From: Anopheles merus | Taxonomy: Eukaryota; Arthropoda; Insecta; Diptera; Culicidae | DNA length: 64,000 nt | Reading direction: 5' to 3' | NCBI RefSeq assembly: GCF_017562075.2 | Contig: NC_054083.1 | Span: 26,294,058-26,358,057, forward strand | In this document: in pieces, positions 12,576 through 24,623 of the stretch | Layout of the letters: each line of letters opens with the position of its first letter | Position numbering within the stretch: position 1 is the first letter of the stretch | The notes under the pieces: model-generated | What the model was told of the DNA's origin: nothing | Database searches by the model: none | What the model saw: only the letters and a program-made list of their open reading frames with translations | Position numbers and translations under genes: made by a program

Positions 12576-15500
12576 ACGAAGACAGTTTTCGAATGTCAGA
12601 AAATTTCGAAAAATTGGGTAAATTTATCAATTCAATCTATAAAACCATATCACATGGATGGAATTAAGACATTCAGACACTTTTAAATGATAATCTCTCA
12701 TTTAAATTGAAGTAACTGGCAACAGTTGTTCCAAAGACTTTGCATTTAGTCCATAATTTTGTAAGGGCTTCTGGAAACGGTAACCATCGCTAATAATTCA
12801 AACATTAAATTTTGTGTGCAAGCGTCTCGTCATTGAATCTTTAAAAGAAATAAAATCCGTTTTTTTTTAAATTTTTGGTTCGCATATTCGTGTTTCTTTT
12901 TTCATTCATGTTACTTTTGCATGCAAAATTTGTTCTTGTTAAATTGAATGAGTTTGACAACATTGTCTAAATCACCAAATACTTTGAAATAAAATGCAAT
13001 ATGTATTTATGTAAAAAGTGTGTGCTAAACTGTAACGATTACAATTAAACAGTTGAACAGTTAACCTGAAATACGCTTTGCTTGCTTAGAACGACGAGCT
13101 AAACTTTGCTTAACAAAGTCAAATTACAATCATTATCAGAACTCCCGTGCACGTTCACCTCCAAACTGACAGTTACCGAAGCTTACGCTCTGTTTGCGTA
13201 CATTTCCAAGCACACCAACTCGGATTAAGGTCGGATTACAATATAAAGCATAAGCAACATTCTCTTCCCGTCCCCCGACCAAACGAAAAGTCAACATCCA
13301 ACTAATCCCTGTGCTGGCTTTTAAATATGCATACACAAAACAAAAACAATTAGAAACTACCATTCCCGGTTCTCGAGCAGGAGGGGGACCACCCTCCCAC
13401 CGCCCGATTGGTGCAAAGTTTGCAATCAAATAATGCAGATTTGGCACAGCTAGCCATGGGGAGTGAGCGAGGGAATGGGTGAGCGCTAAAGGGAACACTA
13501 CCGGCAATACCCATCCACTTTGATTCGGTAGACAAAACTGACCAATAAAAGAAGCGCGAAAGCACCTCGTATTTGGCTTCCGCAACAGCGGGCTGCGTCT
13601 TTTGCCGTCGAAGCGATCGAATCGAATCGCTCTCAACATAAGCCAAAAGCAAAAAGAAGAGGACAACACTAGCCAAAAAAAAAACTAAAAAAATCTCCCG
13701 AACGGTCTGTGCCAGCTGTGTCAGCTTCACCTTAACCGTACCGTACGGGAAGAGATCAAGTAATTACTTTAATGCTGCAATTTCATACCAACACACTTTA
13801 GTTTTGCAGTGGCAACTTTGCCCCTGCGCTGAGCTACAGGGAGGGATAGAACTTTTGCGGTCGATTGTTTTTGTGGCCCCAGCGCGTTGGGTTGTTTTGT
13901 TTCGTGCGCTCAGTGCCGCAACGTTCTACGTACAGGACTAAGCGACTACAGTCCTCAGACCGCTGCCCCGAAAATTGCATTGCCCCGACTTCTGCAGAGG
14001 GCCACTGCACCAAATGCGAAGCCGGAGCCGATGAAAGAACCGTTTTATTTCGCTATTCAAATGAGGATTATCGTTCCCAGACATCTGGCGAGTGTGCCCG
14101 GCTGGCCCATTGATGTTTGTGTGTGAGTGTGTGCGTTTGACCATTTCGATGTAGTGTGAGGGTCGTTATGTGCAGTTATGTGGAGGCATACTGTCGCGTA
14201 AGAAAAGAAGGTCAAGAAAGCGTCCGCTGGGGTCTGACGCTGGAGTGTGGTGGATGGTGGACGCCGGCAAGCGCACAAACATCAAGATCAACGGTCCGTC
14301 AGGCGCAAAGTGTGCCGCGAGATGGATCTTCATCGCTTGTTTGTTTGCAAAAGCGCGTGCGTGTCCGTGCGGGTAGTGTTGGTAAGTCACAAATGCGCCC
14401 CCTTATGGTACAGTGTAGCCGATTCATGCTGGTGATGAATCGGCAAACATGGTTTGGTTTGCATTTGGAGCTTGTTTAATGTTATGACCTCGTACGCCTA
14501 TCGGGAGGAGGAAATTGCATAAAATATAATGTTTAAATAACGATAACTATCGCATAGGTGTGGGACAGTTGATATGGTTTGGTTTTAATATTCATACGAA
14601 AAGATATTGGTTTAAACGGCAATAATCAAAATAAAATTATAGTTGTAATTTTAAATTTGAAAATTTCATATATTTTAAATTATACACCAACAATGATGAA
14701 GTTTGTAGCATTAGTTAATCATCAAAACAATTTGATATCTGAACAAGTACTGTTTAGAAATATTATGGAAAATCCGTTTGCAAGTCTCAACAAATTAAAA
14801 TAGCAAGCGGATTAAACCTTGAAGCATTTTTAAGCTTATATCCCACAATTATCAATACTTCAGACATGAAGAGATTCGAACTCACAACTAATATTGCATT
14901 GATTGTAGCCTCGTCTCAGTTACTCTTTGGCTTTTGGTTAAACTATTTTCTTTCTGATTTTGTAACTATTTTCATAAAATTATTATTTATTTGTTAAGAT
15001 TAAGGATGGTTTTCCAATTTTAATATAGTTTTATACATTGTATATACCAGTGAAAAACTGAGACCTTATGATTAACATGAAATGGTTACAGAGGCTTAAT
15101 GTAGATTGATTGAAAACTGCATGTACAGGGTTCTTATGGGTTGTTAGATTTTTTTAATTAAATTTTATTCGTGATGATAGATAGTTGGAGTTATAAAAGC
15201 TTAACAAAAACGTAAAGTTCAAACAACGGTTTCGGCTTTGTATATTTTTTTTTACAACAGCTACTATCAGCCATTGCAAATTTACATGGCAAATAAGCAA
15301 GTTTATTAGTTTACTAACAATTTCAACTACTTTCAGAAAACAACCTATTAATCAAAAAGTAGAAAAAAACATTATCTTGAGCATCCCACTGCTCGACCCG
15401 TACGAGCCACTCTCTCGCCAGAAGCAAACCAGCCTAACCTAGCCAGCATCTCTTTATAATGGGCTAGTTTTAATGTAAAACATGACACAAGCTAATCCAA

Positions 15501-15731
15501 CTATAAAATCTCGCTCACAGGGACACAACTCTACCATACCAGAGGAAAGTGTGGGTGCATAATTGGCGCATAAAAGTACCCTAATTAGTACCGCTCGAGT
15601 ATGCAACCTTCTCCATAGAAGCACCATAAAAGAAGCCCCAAAAAAGGCAGCAAAACAGTGCAGGGGAAAATGAAAAGAATGCAGAAAAAAACAAAATGGA
15701 ATAAATTTGTAACCAAATGATATAAACATCG
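12576..15731. other. non-coding stretch
   Basis: No gene is recognised. AT-rich islands occupy 12,576-13,130 and 14,490-15,380. The 177- and 126-codon minus-strand frames at 13,136-13,730 overlap each other and have no family features. A TTG|GTAAGT donor-like site near 14,381 follows several overlapping plus-strand frames but has no matching acceptor. A reverse-strand B-box-like GAGTTCGAATCTC near 14,870 was considered and not accepted as a tRNA or SINE. Confidence 0.6.
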
Positions 15732-15753
15732 CCCCCCCCCCCCCCCCCCCCCC
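15732..15753. repeat. poly(C) tract, 22 bases
   Basis: Twenty-two consecutive C residues. The window has several unusually long poly(C)/poly(G) runs; on the opposite strand this one encodes an artefactual glycine run. Confidence 0.95.
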
Positions 15754-17884
15754 TGGTCTCCCCACAAAACCGGTGAAACCAGGTGAATTTGTTTATCCCC
15801 CACTAGCAGCTGTTGGTTTCATCCCGCTAGTCCCCTGTTCTGAAAGCTTTCCAGCCATACTGTCCCTGGATTGGTTTGTACTGTTCCGCAAATCGTTTCC
15901 CATTTATCGTTCGGAAAAGCCACCACCACCACCGAAACTGCAGGACAAACACATGCTGCTCGTACTGCTTCTTCGTGGAAAACAGTTCACCTTTATATTG
16001 CGAGAAACGAGCAACGAAGAGATGTGACGGAGACAGTTGGGGTGGAGCAGCTGAGAAAATAATGTCATGGCCAGTTATGTTAAATTATTTCCTTTGACAT
16101 GTTAATGCAGTGTAATTTGATATGGAAAGATTTTCTGTTCGGACTTCGGCCTGGAGTAGAGCAAGCCATCCGTGTCACGTTGTGTTTTTCGTACCAGTCT
16201 TTAGGTGGATGTTTTAAGTTTCCTCTTCATCAAGCTAATCAAAAGGGGAAACTCTGCCTGCAGGCGTTGTCTGTACCTGGCTGCTGTAAAATTGCTACCT
16301 GGCCAAGTTCATCCGACCTGCTGTACTGTTACGATTTAACCAGTATCCTCCCACTCATCTGTCAGTGGTTGCTGCTGACTTTAAGTTTCACACGGTCCTG
16401 CTGGCGTTGTGTCACACGTACCCATGATGCCCCCTTTGGACGACGCTATGGAAAGGGGGAAAACTTTTGTGTGCAGGAGAAAATGAATATTTTTCCGTGC
16501 ACATCCTTTCGCCTTGAATGCTCTATGCTAATGGAAACATCCACACACACAAAAGCGGCAAATCCGGCTGCAATGACTCACCGGCTGACCGGTTCGTTGT
16601 CCGTTCCAGGGTTCTGCACATGCCAGACACAATGGCGGGTGTAGCCGCGTTCACTTCCGAGGGTGTGGGTGCCGTGAGTTTGTGTTTTTATTCTGGACTT
16701 CCTTTTTTCTGCATCTTTTCTGGGGGTATGTGTGTGTGTGTCTTTTGTTTTTATTCTTCTGGTGTTGTTGTAGTTCCGTTCCCTTTAGTACCAGCGAGTA
16801 CAAGAGCTCACACAAACACCTACACGTATGCGGAGGGTGGTAGAGCATCCTTTCATTATGCACTTTTCGGTCGTTTCGCTGCTGTGCTTTTCGTTCCGCC
16901 AGCAGCACAGCAACGGAACGTGTGTGAGCGCATTTCGTAAGGATAATGGCAAGAATGCGAACCGCCGTTGTTCCCGCACGGAACAAAGCGCTACCGGGCA
17001 GCGTTAATAAACGGTGCCGCTACAGAGCGGCGCTACGGTCATTATCACGTCACACGGCTGTGCTATGCACGTGTGAGACCGAACGCCAGGGAACGCCATC
17101 TTACCGTAACGGAGGATATTTATGGTCAGCCCGGGCCAGAGGGGAACTGGCTGGTTCTTGATTTACTGCTATTGCTCGACTTTTTGCCCAGGCGCTTTAT
17201 AGTCCTGATTACGATCAGGAGTTTCGCTCTGGAGATTTAATAGAAGAAGCACAAAAAAAAAAAATGGAAACAAACTGACACACTTCGGAGCTTCTCCGCT
17301 CGCAATTAATTAATAATCAAGCACAATCGTAGAAACGTTAATTGATTTATCATATTTATTATATCTGCCAAGTGGGAAGGTAGATCGGAGGGGTTCACGT
17401 TCTACGCTGCGTTAGAATCTCGCCACGCGTTCATTTCCCAAGACACGACGGGGCAGCAGCAACACAGCAGCAGTGGAAGGAACGGGCCTGCAATTAATTA
17501 GCAAAATTTTGATGCCATATTTACCGACCCGTCTCCCCCGGAGCAAGCCTTGACGCCTTGCGCCTATCCCACCCACGCGAACCGAAATCGCCAGCGTTCT
17601 CCGGTGTCGGTTGGCTGTTCTGTTTAAATAGTTGAATCAGGTTGCGTACCGTTGGGTTTCTTTTTTTGTTTTTGTTTCGTTATCACCGCCACTCCTAATT
17701 ATGCAACGGTTTTTGCAGATCGGGCGTGGGGACAGGAATGGAAGGCAAGCCGAGAAGGTCTCATCTGCCTGTATTTAGAATAATTATTTAAGTGTGTGTG
17801 TGTGTGATTAGTTATTGATTTGATGTGGCACAGGGCGAGCGGCGAGGTCGAGTTGTTGGCGGTGTATTAAACCCGTCCACCGAA
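15754..17884. other. non-coding stretch with homeodomain-like motif patches
   Basis: No gene is recognised; the 181- and 140-codon plus-strand frames at 16,099-16,940 have no motif and the second runs through a GT tract. The part from about 17,240 to 17,880 differs: it is poor in open frames and carries repeated TAATTAAT/TTAATTGATT cores (near 17,305, 17,336 and 17,490) typical of homeodomain binding. An acceptor-like TTTTTGCAG near 17,718 is followed by a 39-base open stretch and a weak AAG|GTCTCA. It could be an enhancer, but this is inference from motif content. Confidence 0.45.
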
Positions 17885-17900
17885 AACCGGTAACCGGTGG
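17885..17900 (-). promoter_or_regulatory. tandem Grainyhead-like site, copy 1
   Basis: The reverse strand reads CCACCGGTTACCGGTT, two ACCGGTT heptamers head to tail. The same 16-mer occurs on the plus strand at 24,624. AACCGGTT is the known core for Grainyhead/CP2 transcription factors. The wider 17,877-17,900 stretch is also an imperfect palindrome (CCACCG ... CGGTGG). Binding is inferred from the motif only. Confidence 0.4.
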
Positions 17901-20900
17901 GACTCAGACAAACAATTTATGGCAGTTTGCGCATTAAGTCATTATCTCGTGGGTATTTTATGGTGTGCGTTTGTGCCTTTTTTCGTATTGCCATATGCTT
18001 ATTTGATCGGCAATAAATTTAGCATCAATCAAAGATGATTTTTTCCTATGACTGTTGAGATTAGTAATCGCTTACTGTTAATAGATTTTGTCTAAGCTCA
18101 AAGGGGAACAACTTTAAATTTTGATCGATATATTATTTATAGTAGTACTAGTACTGTTTTGATAATTTATTTACCTAAATCCCATGCAGGATAAACAATG
18201 CCTCGTATGAAGCCAAATGTGGTTTAACTTCGATCCAGAACTATCATATTGCTGCACAAACAATTTTAACTTGAATCAATCGATGTTTAGTGTATAAAGA
18301 TGTCAATTATATTAAATACTATTTTTATAATAATAACATAAAACTTGTTATAATATGAGGGGAAACTTTTTATTGCACAATTCAATCGAAGTAGTCAAAT
18401 GTAAAGATAACTTTTAAATGAAGCCTTTGGTTACCCCGCACGCCTCGCTCCTCTTCAACTACCAGGTGGCAGAGAACTAATTAATTTTAACACCTTTCAA
18501 AGGATTCCAATCTAATCCGGCCGATGGATTACTAAGCCACCGAAAATAATTGCCTCCAAACAATACACGAATTCCCGTTCGCGAGCGTTTATTACGCGGC
18601 CCAAGCAATGGAAGACTCCCCTCGCCCCCCCCCCCCCCCCGCTCCGAAACTCCCTCGCCTAAGCAGTGTACGAGAGCACATTAAAGCCTTACATGTGCGC
18701 TGTGAATGGCTGTGAAAACTCCAGCCCACAATCCTTTATGGTGCACAGCATAGGTGCACTCTAACTTTCTGAGACGGCTGAAACTGCCGTCCCGACTAAA
18801 GAAAAGGACACATGTGCACACCGCTAGTAAAGTTCAGCGGGCGGTTCAAGCAGCGAAGGGGAGGCGAATGGTCCGCCTGTGCAAATGCGATTTATGCTGT
18901 AAAGCAGTCGTCTTCCTTTTATCCCCTTGTGCGCTGCAGCACACAGTCGCACACAGCCACACACGATACGCAAGGCTCTTTCAAGGGTCGGGATCGGTTG
19001 AAGGTGGTCCGCAATCCGCATACACATATCGTTCCGGCTAAAGAGAGCCCCATGTGTGCGTGTGTGTCAGCAGCGAGCAGGGAGTGAGATCAAGTTCCGC
19101 ATCGTTTATGCTACCACTGCGACAAAACGCGCCACCATTGAAGTAGGGTTGTATGTGTGTATATGTGTGTCTGACAAAGAATTTAAAAGTCTTTTTAAAT
19201 TCCTTTCCAGTTTTCTCTGGTTTCTTGCTTCGTTTGGAGGAAGGTTTTTTTGCAGTTGTATTATTCCTGTCGCTTCCATCTTTTTTTTTTATTGCAAACT
19301 CGTTCCACCCTTTTGCCCAACCTGCTGCCGGCGGCTGTGTATGGTTCGGTGAGTTGCTTTATTTGATTTCGTTTCGTCCCGTTCCGTGCATTTCCATCCC
19401 TCTCCGCCGTAATGTCGTTTGGTTGCTCGTTTCGGATCTGGTCAGGGTTCTGGTGCCGGTGGAAAATGGCCATCCAGAAAAAAAACGACGGAACAGCATA
19501 CCGATGTACACGGACATGTGTGAAGAAACATCCGGAAGATATATCCTCGTAACAATCGTGATTGCAATAAATGGTGCACGTAGAAGGGGGAAGTGAAGGA
19601 CAGCAAAAAAAAGGCAAATTCTCGCTGCTTCCAGCCAAAAAGGGATGCAGCCCCATTTCGGGCTTGCCAGACCAGAAGTGCCACGCTTTCACGCGGCACG
19701 ATTCTTCAAAACCGACGGCACAAAAATGCTTTTCTTCACCCCTTGTGTGTGTGTGTTGGTAAAACAAATGAGCGACCTAACGGGAAGAATTAACGGTCGA
19801 GCTGCAGTCGAGCAAATGGAGGCGCATGGTGCGTTTGTGCAAGCGAACGAGCCATTGGTACAAGTGAGTGGGTTTGTATGTGTGGGTAAAGAGTTAAAGA
19901 TTGTGAGTGGGAGTAACGTCATAAGAGCAGACTGTTAGAGCCCCAAAAAAAGAACTCTCATACGAGCCAGTCTAACCTTTTTCGCTTTCTAAAGTGATCC
20001 CGCTAAGATGTTTCTCGTTTATCTCGCGAATTCTTGTCGCCGAGAGTACATGGTGTCTTGGTGATGAATTTTTGATACTGGTTTTCTAGAAGAGTTTTGG
20101 AAGGAATTTGCTGCAGTCTTTTTCTGGTGCAGCAAATCTTAAAATTTAAATCTTAACGTATTTTAAATTGCTCGCTTCATGTAGCTGACGTAGTTTGGTG
20201 ACATTTATAAAACTCTTTGTAAAACTGCAGTGTACATTTGGTCGAAGAAGCAGCTAAAAACTTGCTTTTTACACTATTTGCCACCAACTCTGCAAAACAT
20301 ATTTTCCTTGACATTGTTTTTCTTCGCTCAACCGAACGTCATGACGATCATTGAACCAAAAAATCGCATCACAATCGTGTGAAAGCCATCATTCAAAGCA
20401 AAAAAACCCCAACGCGAACGTTCAGCCGTGGACGAAAGCCCACGAGCTGAGTGGCCAGCTCGCTAGGTCACCTTCTCGACACCCAAGTGCTCCAAGTGCA
20501 ATAGATTCGCAAACAAAAAGCCGCCTCATACGAAACGATGCACCGATCAAGAGCTACCGACCGATGTGTGTGTGTGCGAAGCGTATGCAAAATTTGTTGG
20601 AAAAACAGTTCACCCGAATTGCGTGCAATTTTGCGTTCGTCCCGGGCACGCCGAGAAGGGAAGCCAATTTTCAGCCAGCTTACGTGCGTGACAATTGCGC
20701 ATCAAAATTGCATTGGTATCGGCATGCCGGCATGGTGCCGTACCAGGCGCTAGATGTTATCCCGTTTCAGCCTGCATTAGGTGCAGCGGAAAGTCCGGGC
20801 CCGGCGGCCCGGGTATGATCGATGATGCTGCTGCGGGAAAATGCAACAAATTCGACAAACGTCAGCAGCCGTTCGTTGTTTTCTGTCACCCGTGGCTCTG

Positions 20901-21198
20901 CGTGGTGGTGCGTTAGGATCGTTTTGCTGCTTGCAAGACAAAAGCGCGAAAAGAGAAGGATGGTACGAACCAACCGGTGCTGCACGGGGCTGACGTCGTT
21001 TGCGGGTAAATCAACGGGCAATCCGACATAAATAAATATTGGATGTTTTGATTAATTCATTATTTACCGCCGTCATCGCTTTTCGGTCACATCGGGCGGT
21101 GCATGCAAATGGGGCGCAGTCGTGGGGGCGGGGGGGGGGTGGAATTCGGTTAGCGATTGCAAAAAACACGGAAATGAGGAGGCAGATTTGGCGGGCGA
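17901..21198. other. non-coding stretch
   Basis: Includes an AT-rich island (about 18,000-18,420), a 16-base poly(C) at 18,625-18,640, and a 10-bp perfect inverted repeat (ATTTGCTGCA at 20,106-20,115 and its complement at 20,128-20,137) that could fold into a hairpin with a 12-base loop. A plus-strand ATG at 19,768 opens 32 codons (MSDLTGRINGR...) to CAA|GTGAGT at 19,863/19,864, a good donor, but no upstream support exists. Other frames are treated as chance. Confidence 0.5.
18625..18640. repeat. poly(C) tract, 16 bases
   Basis: Sixteen consecutive C residues inside otherwise mixed non-coding sequence. Confidence 0.95.
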
Positions 21199-21234
21199 TA
21201 TAAAAGCGTGGTAAAATGTGTCAGCGCTGTCATT
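21199..21234 (+). promoter_or_regulatory. possible TATA/initiator core promoter
   Basis: TATAAAAG at 21,199-21,206 is followed about 31-33 bases later by TCATTG (about 21,230-21,235), close to the arthropod initiator TCAKTY. An octamer-like ATGCAAAT lies about 100 bases upstream (near 21,103). The first downstream ATG (near 21,316) opens only five codons, so no coding gene is attached; any product would be a non-coding or spliced transcript. TATA-like strings are common, so this is weak evidence. Confidence 0.25.
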
Positions 21235-22679
21235 GAGTTGTGTTTAAACTCTGTTTTCAATTGACAGCAGAGAAGTGTCCTTGCGGGAAAAGGATATTTT
21301 GTACACGTTGCACGAATGGAAAAACGAATTTAAATTATGATTAAAAGTGATGTTGCTTTAAAAACTTGGAGTGAAATGATGTTTTATCCCATGAAAGTTG
21401 TCTTAAAGAGTAACCGAGCACCTGTCTTAAATGGATTAATAATTCTTACCTGACTGAAGACTTCACGTCCCCGGTCGATGGCCGCTGTCACGCTCGAGCT
21501 GAAGCATTTGTCTTTGCTACTTTAATTCAATCGTAATATATTCCATTTTGTGATGAAACCTTCGCACAGAAAGGACTCCGAACCGTCTGCACAGCATCTC
21601 GCCACATCCCGAACGTCACGTTCACCGTCCGGACATTCGGTGCACCCGCACGAAGTGGTGCGGGTGTGCATCTTCCATGTGGGATTTCAATTTGTTTCGA
21701 TTGGTGCCCTCTGCCGAGCCACGCAGCGAGAAACGCAGTCATTTTTCACTCCCGGTTGCGCCCAACCCTTCCTTCAGCTCGTGCAATTGCACCACACAAC
21801 ACACGCGCTGACATCCATCTATGCGCGTGGCTGCATGATTCTCGTTGAGATGAATGAATTTCATCTCCCAGGTTTCCCCCTCCCCCCTCCCCCCGTTTTT
21901 ACACCAAACCGCTCGAAACAAAAACCGAGTTCGTTGAATTGCAGAAGCACAAAATGCAATATTATGTGCTTTTGCTGCACTCCTCCCCGTTCCCGAACCA
22001 TTCCATCCCTCGGCAGCCACACGTCATATTTTCCCATATATTTTCGGACACCGACAGTCCGGGGTTTGATGGATGAGAACCAGCTGGCAAACGGGGACGG
22101 GCCGGGTGAAAAAATGGCATCCCCCTTTCGGTCACCCGGCTCGTGCTCCTCCCAGGGGTTAGTTCATTAAAAGCGAACCTCGGCAGACGACGCGTGCAGA
22201 TTTATTTCACCATTACTCACCGGCCTGCCGGTGCGTGGATTTTGAAGAGTGTGTAAGGGAGAAGCCAACAATAATATAAAAAGGAAGAGAAAAAAACAAA
22301 TGATGGCAGTGCGGGTTTTCCGCTATATTAAGGTACAAGTAGGATCGTTGCAGCGGTGGTGGGTGACGTTTTGCATAATTTTCAATGCGCTACCCTGGTA
22401 CCTGCAGGACAGAGAGATTTTAAAGCAGAACACTGGGGTGTAATGGATATTCGGATTTCGATTGTTTTTGGGGCGTTAGAAATGAAGATCGAATTAAAAT
22501 TTTAATCAAAACGAGAGGTGCTTCAGTTTTGTGCCGTCGCTAATTGTTGGTAGATGGCGCCACTTTAAAAGGTTAATTGACATTTAAACTAACTGCATCA
22601 AATAAGCAATCGATATTTGTATGCATTTAACTGTTTCATTAAATAGTGTGTACATTATTTTGAAAATCCAATATGATTA
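21235..22679. other. non-coding stretch
   Basis: A 206-codon plus-strand frame (21,550-22,170) has proline/serine-rich, motif-free content and is rejected. On the minus strand a CAG|GTAAGA donor near 21,451 follows a short open stretch (IDRGREVFSQ) with no good acceptor. A poly(G) run sits just before this stretch at 21,130-21,139. Nothing else is resolved. Confidence 0.5.
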
Positions 22680-22717
22680 TACTAATTTCCTGCTCTTTTC
22701 TTGTTCAATTCACAGGT
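22680..22717 (+). other. candidate recursive (ratchet) splice site 1
   Basis: A TACTAAT branchpoint match (22,680-22,686) is followed by a clean pyrimidine-rich tract and CACAG at 22,711-22,715, which abuts GTACGT at 22,716. A 3' splice site joined directly to a 5' splice site regenerates a donor after the first splice; this zero-length exon is known from long Drosophila introns (for example in Ubx and kuzbanian). The orientation is plus, as for the second site at 53,821. Here the regenerated donor is GTACGT rather than the preferred GTAAGT. The sequence match is direct; use in splicing is inference. Confidence 0.5.
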
Positions 22718-22761
22718 ACGTTTCAATGTCGTTGTCTAGCTTCGGATATTTTGCTTGGCAT
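22716..22761 (+). other. possible 46-nt exon or recursive-splice exon
   Basis: Begins immediately after the acceptor at 22,715 and ends at CAT|GTGAGT (donor at 22,762). Two frames are open across its 46 bases. It could be the exon-definition unit that recruits the splicing machinery to a recursive site, or an ordinary alternative exon; 46 nt would shift frame, and inclusion would often truncate a protein. No protein family can be read from about 15 residues. Confidence 0.35.
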
Positions 22762-22886
22762 GTGAGTAACAATTTCTTATCATTGAATTAGAGCTTATCT
22801 GAATGCTCCCACCGATCCCGAAAGAGGTACATACTGTTCAATGCATAAACTTCAATTTTCAATATTGTTACAAAGTACTAAAACGA

Positions 22887-23198
22887 TCAGAAACACAATT
22901 TCTGTTCCATTCCTTCGAGAGTGCCTTCAATTGCCACAAATTCATGCCAAAGCTCGTATGGATAAACTTTTCCGTCGCTCTGTTCGATCCATTGCACCAT
23001 TCCACCGCCCGCTGGAAACTTGGTGCAAATTTGCACGGATTTACCCATATTTGCACGCTTTGGTGACGCCAGCCGAGCAAAAAACTTAGGCATATGGAAA
23101 CACCTCTTGAGATGTGAAGAAAACGGTTCCCTTTTTTTTGCTTGTGAGTGCCGCCGTGTTTGGTGTCTGTTTTGTTTGACATGTTTCGAATTTCCCAT
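22887..23198 (-). CDS. open frame of unknown function, possibly real
   Basis: A 103-codon minus-strand frame from an ATG at 23,198. The C-terminal half (for example GGGMVQWIEQSDGKVYPYE) has balanced composition and GC-ending codons, more protein-like than most frames in the window. No signal peptide, transmembrane segment or catalytic motif is visible. Two other long frames, one on each strand, overlap it, so the region is simply stop-poor. No promoter or splice site supports it, and it runs against the plus-strand splice signals just upstream. I do not recognise it; chance is the more likely explanation. Confidence 0.12.
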   Translation of the reverse strand: MGNSKHVKQNRHQTRRHSQAKKREPFSSHLKRCFHMPKFFARLASPKRANMGKSVQICTKFPAGGGMVQWIEQSDGKVYPYELWHEFVAIEGTLEGMEQKLCF

Positions 23199-23216
23199 AC
23201 AGGCGCTAACTCAAGC

Positions 23217-23235
23217 TGGTGGTGGTGGTGGTGGG
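23217..23235. repeat. (TGG)n microsatellite
   Basis: Six TGG units in a row. No other signal is attached. Confidence 0.9.
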
Positions 23236-23351
23236 AAGGATAGGGAAAATTTGCTCAAAACGAACAGTAAGTGGAAATCGACTCTTAGTACAACCCCTCG
23301 GCAACGGCAGGCAAAACAGTAACGATGTTGACGAAGCACAGAAACTCATAT

Positions 23352-23377
23352 ACACACACACACACACATCACACACA
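23352..23377. repeat. (AC)n microsatellite
   Basis: About 26 bases of AC dinucleotides with one interruption. Confidence 0.9.
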
Positions 23378-23936
23378 TATGCGTCAAATTCGTCTACCGT
23401 CGCCGTCAGATGGTCTAGGGAAAAACGAGTTTTTTTTTTGTGTGCTGTGCCCCAACCGCCCCAACGCAACCGCCGTAATCTGGTCGTCTGTGTAGAGCTC
23501 GGTTCACACACTGGGAGCCCGGCACTGAGATGTGTGTGAGATTCGGCTGTGTATCGTTCTGTTTCCTCCTCTGCTTTCTGCATACGATTATCTAATATTC
23601 CGGAATGCTGTTTAGCACAGCGAAAAAGTAAACAGATAAACCGCAACCGTTCGATGAAAACCGAGCAAATGTTCGAGCCCCGGTACTCGTGTTAGTGAGA
23701 AAATCAAACAGCAGCACCAAACGGCGACAGCAGCATGCTTTATGTCTCGCTCTCCCACTACCGAGGGAGATGTTAATTTTGGAATTATGGCCTTTTTTTC
23801 TTGCTGTTTTGTTGCTGGTCGTTCAAGGACGGCACCACAGTTTGGTGGAAGTAGTTTGGAGGCTAGGAATTTCGCAACCTCCTTAGCCGACGCTGCATGA
23901 CCTCATGCCTCTTGGTGTGTGTGTGTGTTTGTGTGG

Positions 23937-24460
23937 AAAAAGACGCTTCAAAAATACGGAAACCATTTCAAAACATAGAGAAACGTTGCACCACTGATTG
24001 GAGTAAGTTAAACTTCCTGCAAAGTCGGCCAATTCTTCTCGGCGAAGTCAGGACCTACCTGGGCAGTTTCTCATTAAAGTTGTACTGCGAAGACGTCGAG
24101 TTCTTTACACCTACCCGGAAGATTGCTGCTCCGGAAGGTCTTTTACATTGAGATTCCTAGAATTCAAGAACTTTGTCAGATGTTACGGAGCGGATATTGC
24201 AAAACCCGTGCCAGGTTTGGCGAAAGTTTGAGCATGAAATCTGCTATCGGTGGACCTGCTCCACATACCACAGCGCAAGTTTCTCGTCGTCCAGAATAGT
24301 TAATGGAACATTCAGAGGGTGTAGGTTACCTGAATGCGAGCTACTTGGCGGACAACAACGGATACCTTCCCGAGGATTGACTTCTCCAGTAGTTTCCAGT
24401 AGAACCTGGATGCCTAACCGATTACGGGCTCGTTTGAAGCTCCATAGAACGCTTTAACGT
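23937..24460. other. unexplained stop-poor tract
   Basis: Plus frame 2 is open over about 170 codons with only two stops, and the other plus frames also contain protein-like pieces (LEFKNFVRCYGADI in frame 3, YLNASYLADNNGYL in frame 1). Base composition is more even than the flanks and there are no microsatellites. It could be a decayed gene or transposon segment with frameshifts. I could not match it to any family in any frame, so I leave it unassigned. Confidence 0.3.
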
Positions 24461-24480
24461 GCTCATGTAGGTGCGTGGTA

Positions 24481-24499
24481 TGTGTGTGTGTGTGTGTGT
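24481..24499. repeat. (TG)n microsatellite
   Basis: Nine TG units. No other signal is attached. Confidence 0.9.
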
Positions 24500-24623
24500 A
24501 GCATTGCACCTCTGTTTACATTTGCATATAGATTAAAGGTACAATCTTATTAATAAAGTTGTAATTAAAACATGAATTGCTTCCCAGTTTTGCCACGGTG
24601 CCGGAACGGTGTTTAAAGGTATG

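Noticed and set aside
14866..14990. Reverse-strand B-box-like GAGTTCGAATCTC suggesting a tRNA or SINE
   Set aside because: The T-stem does not pair fully, no acceptor stem or anticodon arm can be drawn, and the A-box match is poor.
15454..15803. Glycine-rich minus-strand frames
   Set aside because: The glycine run is the 22-base poly(C) read on the other strand.
21550..22170. 206-codon plus-strand frame
   Set aside because: Low-information proline/serine/histidine content, no motif, contradicted by an opposite-strand frame.
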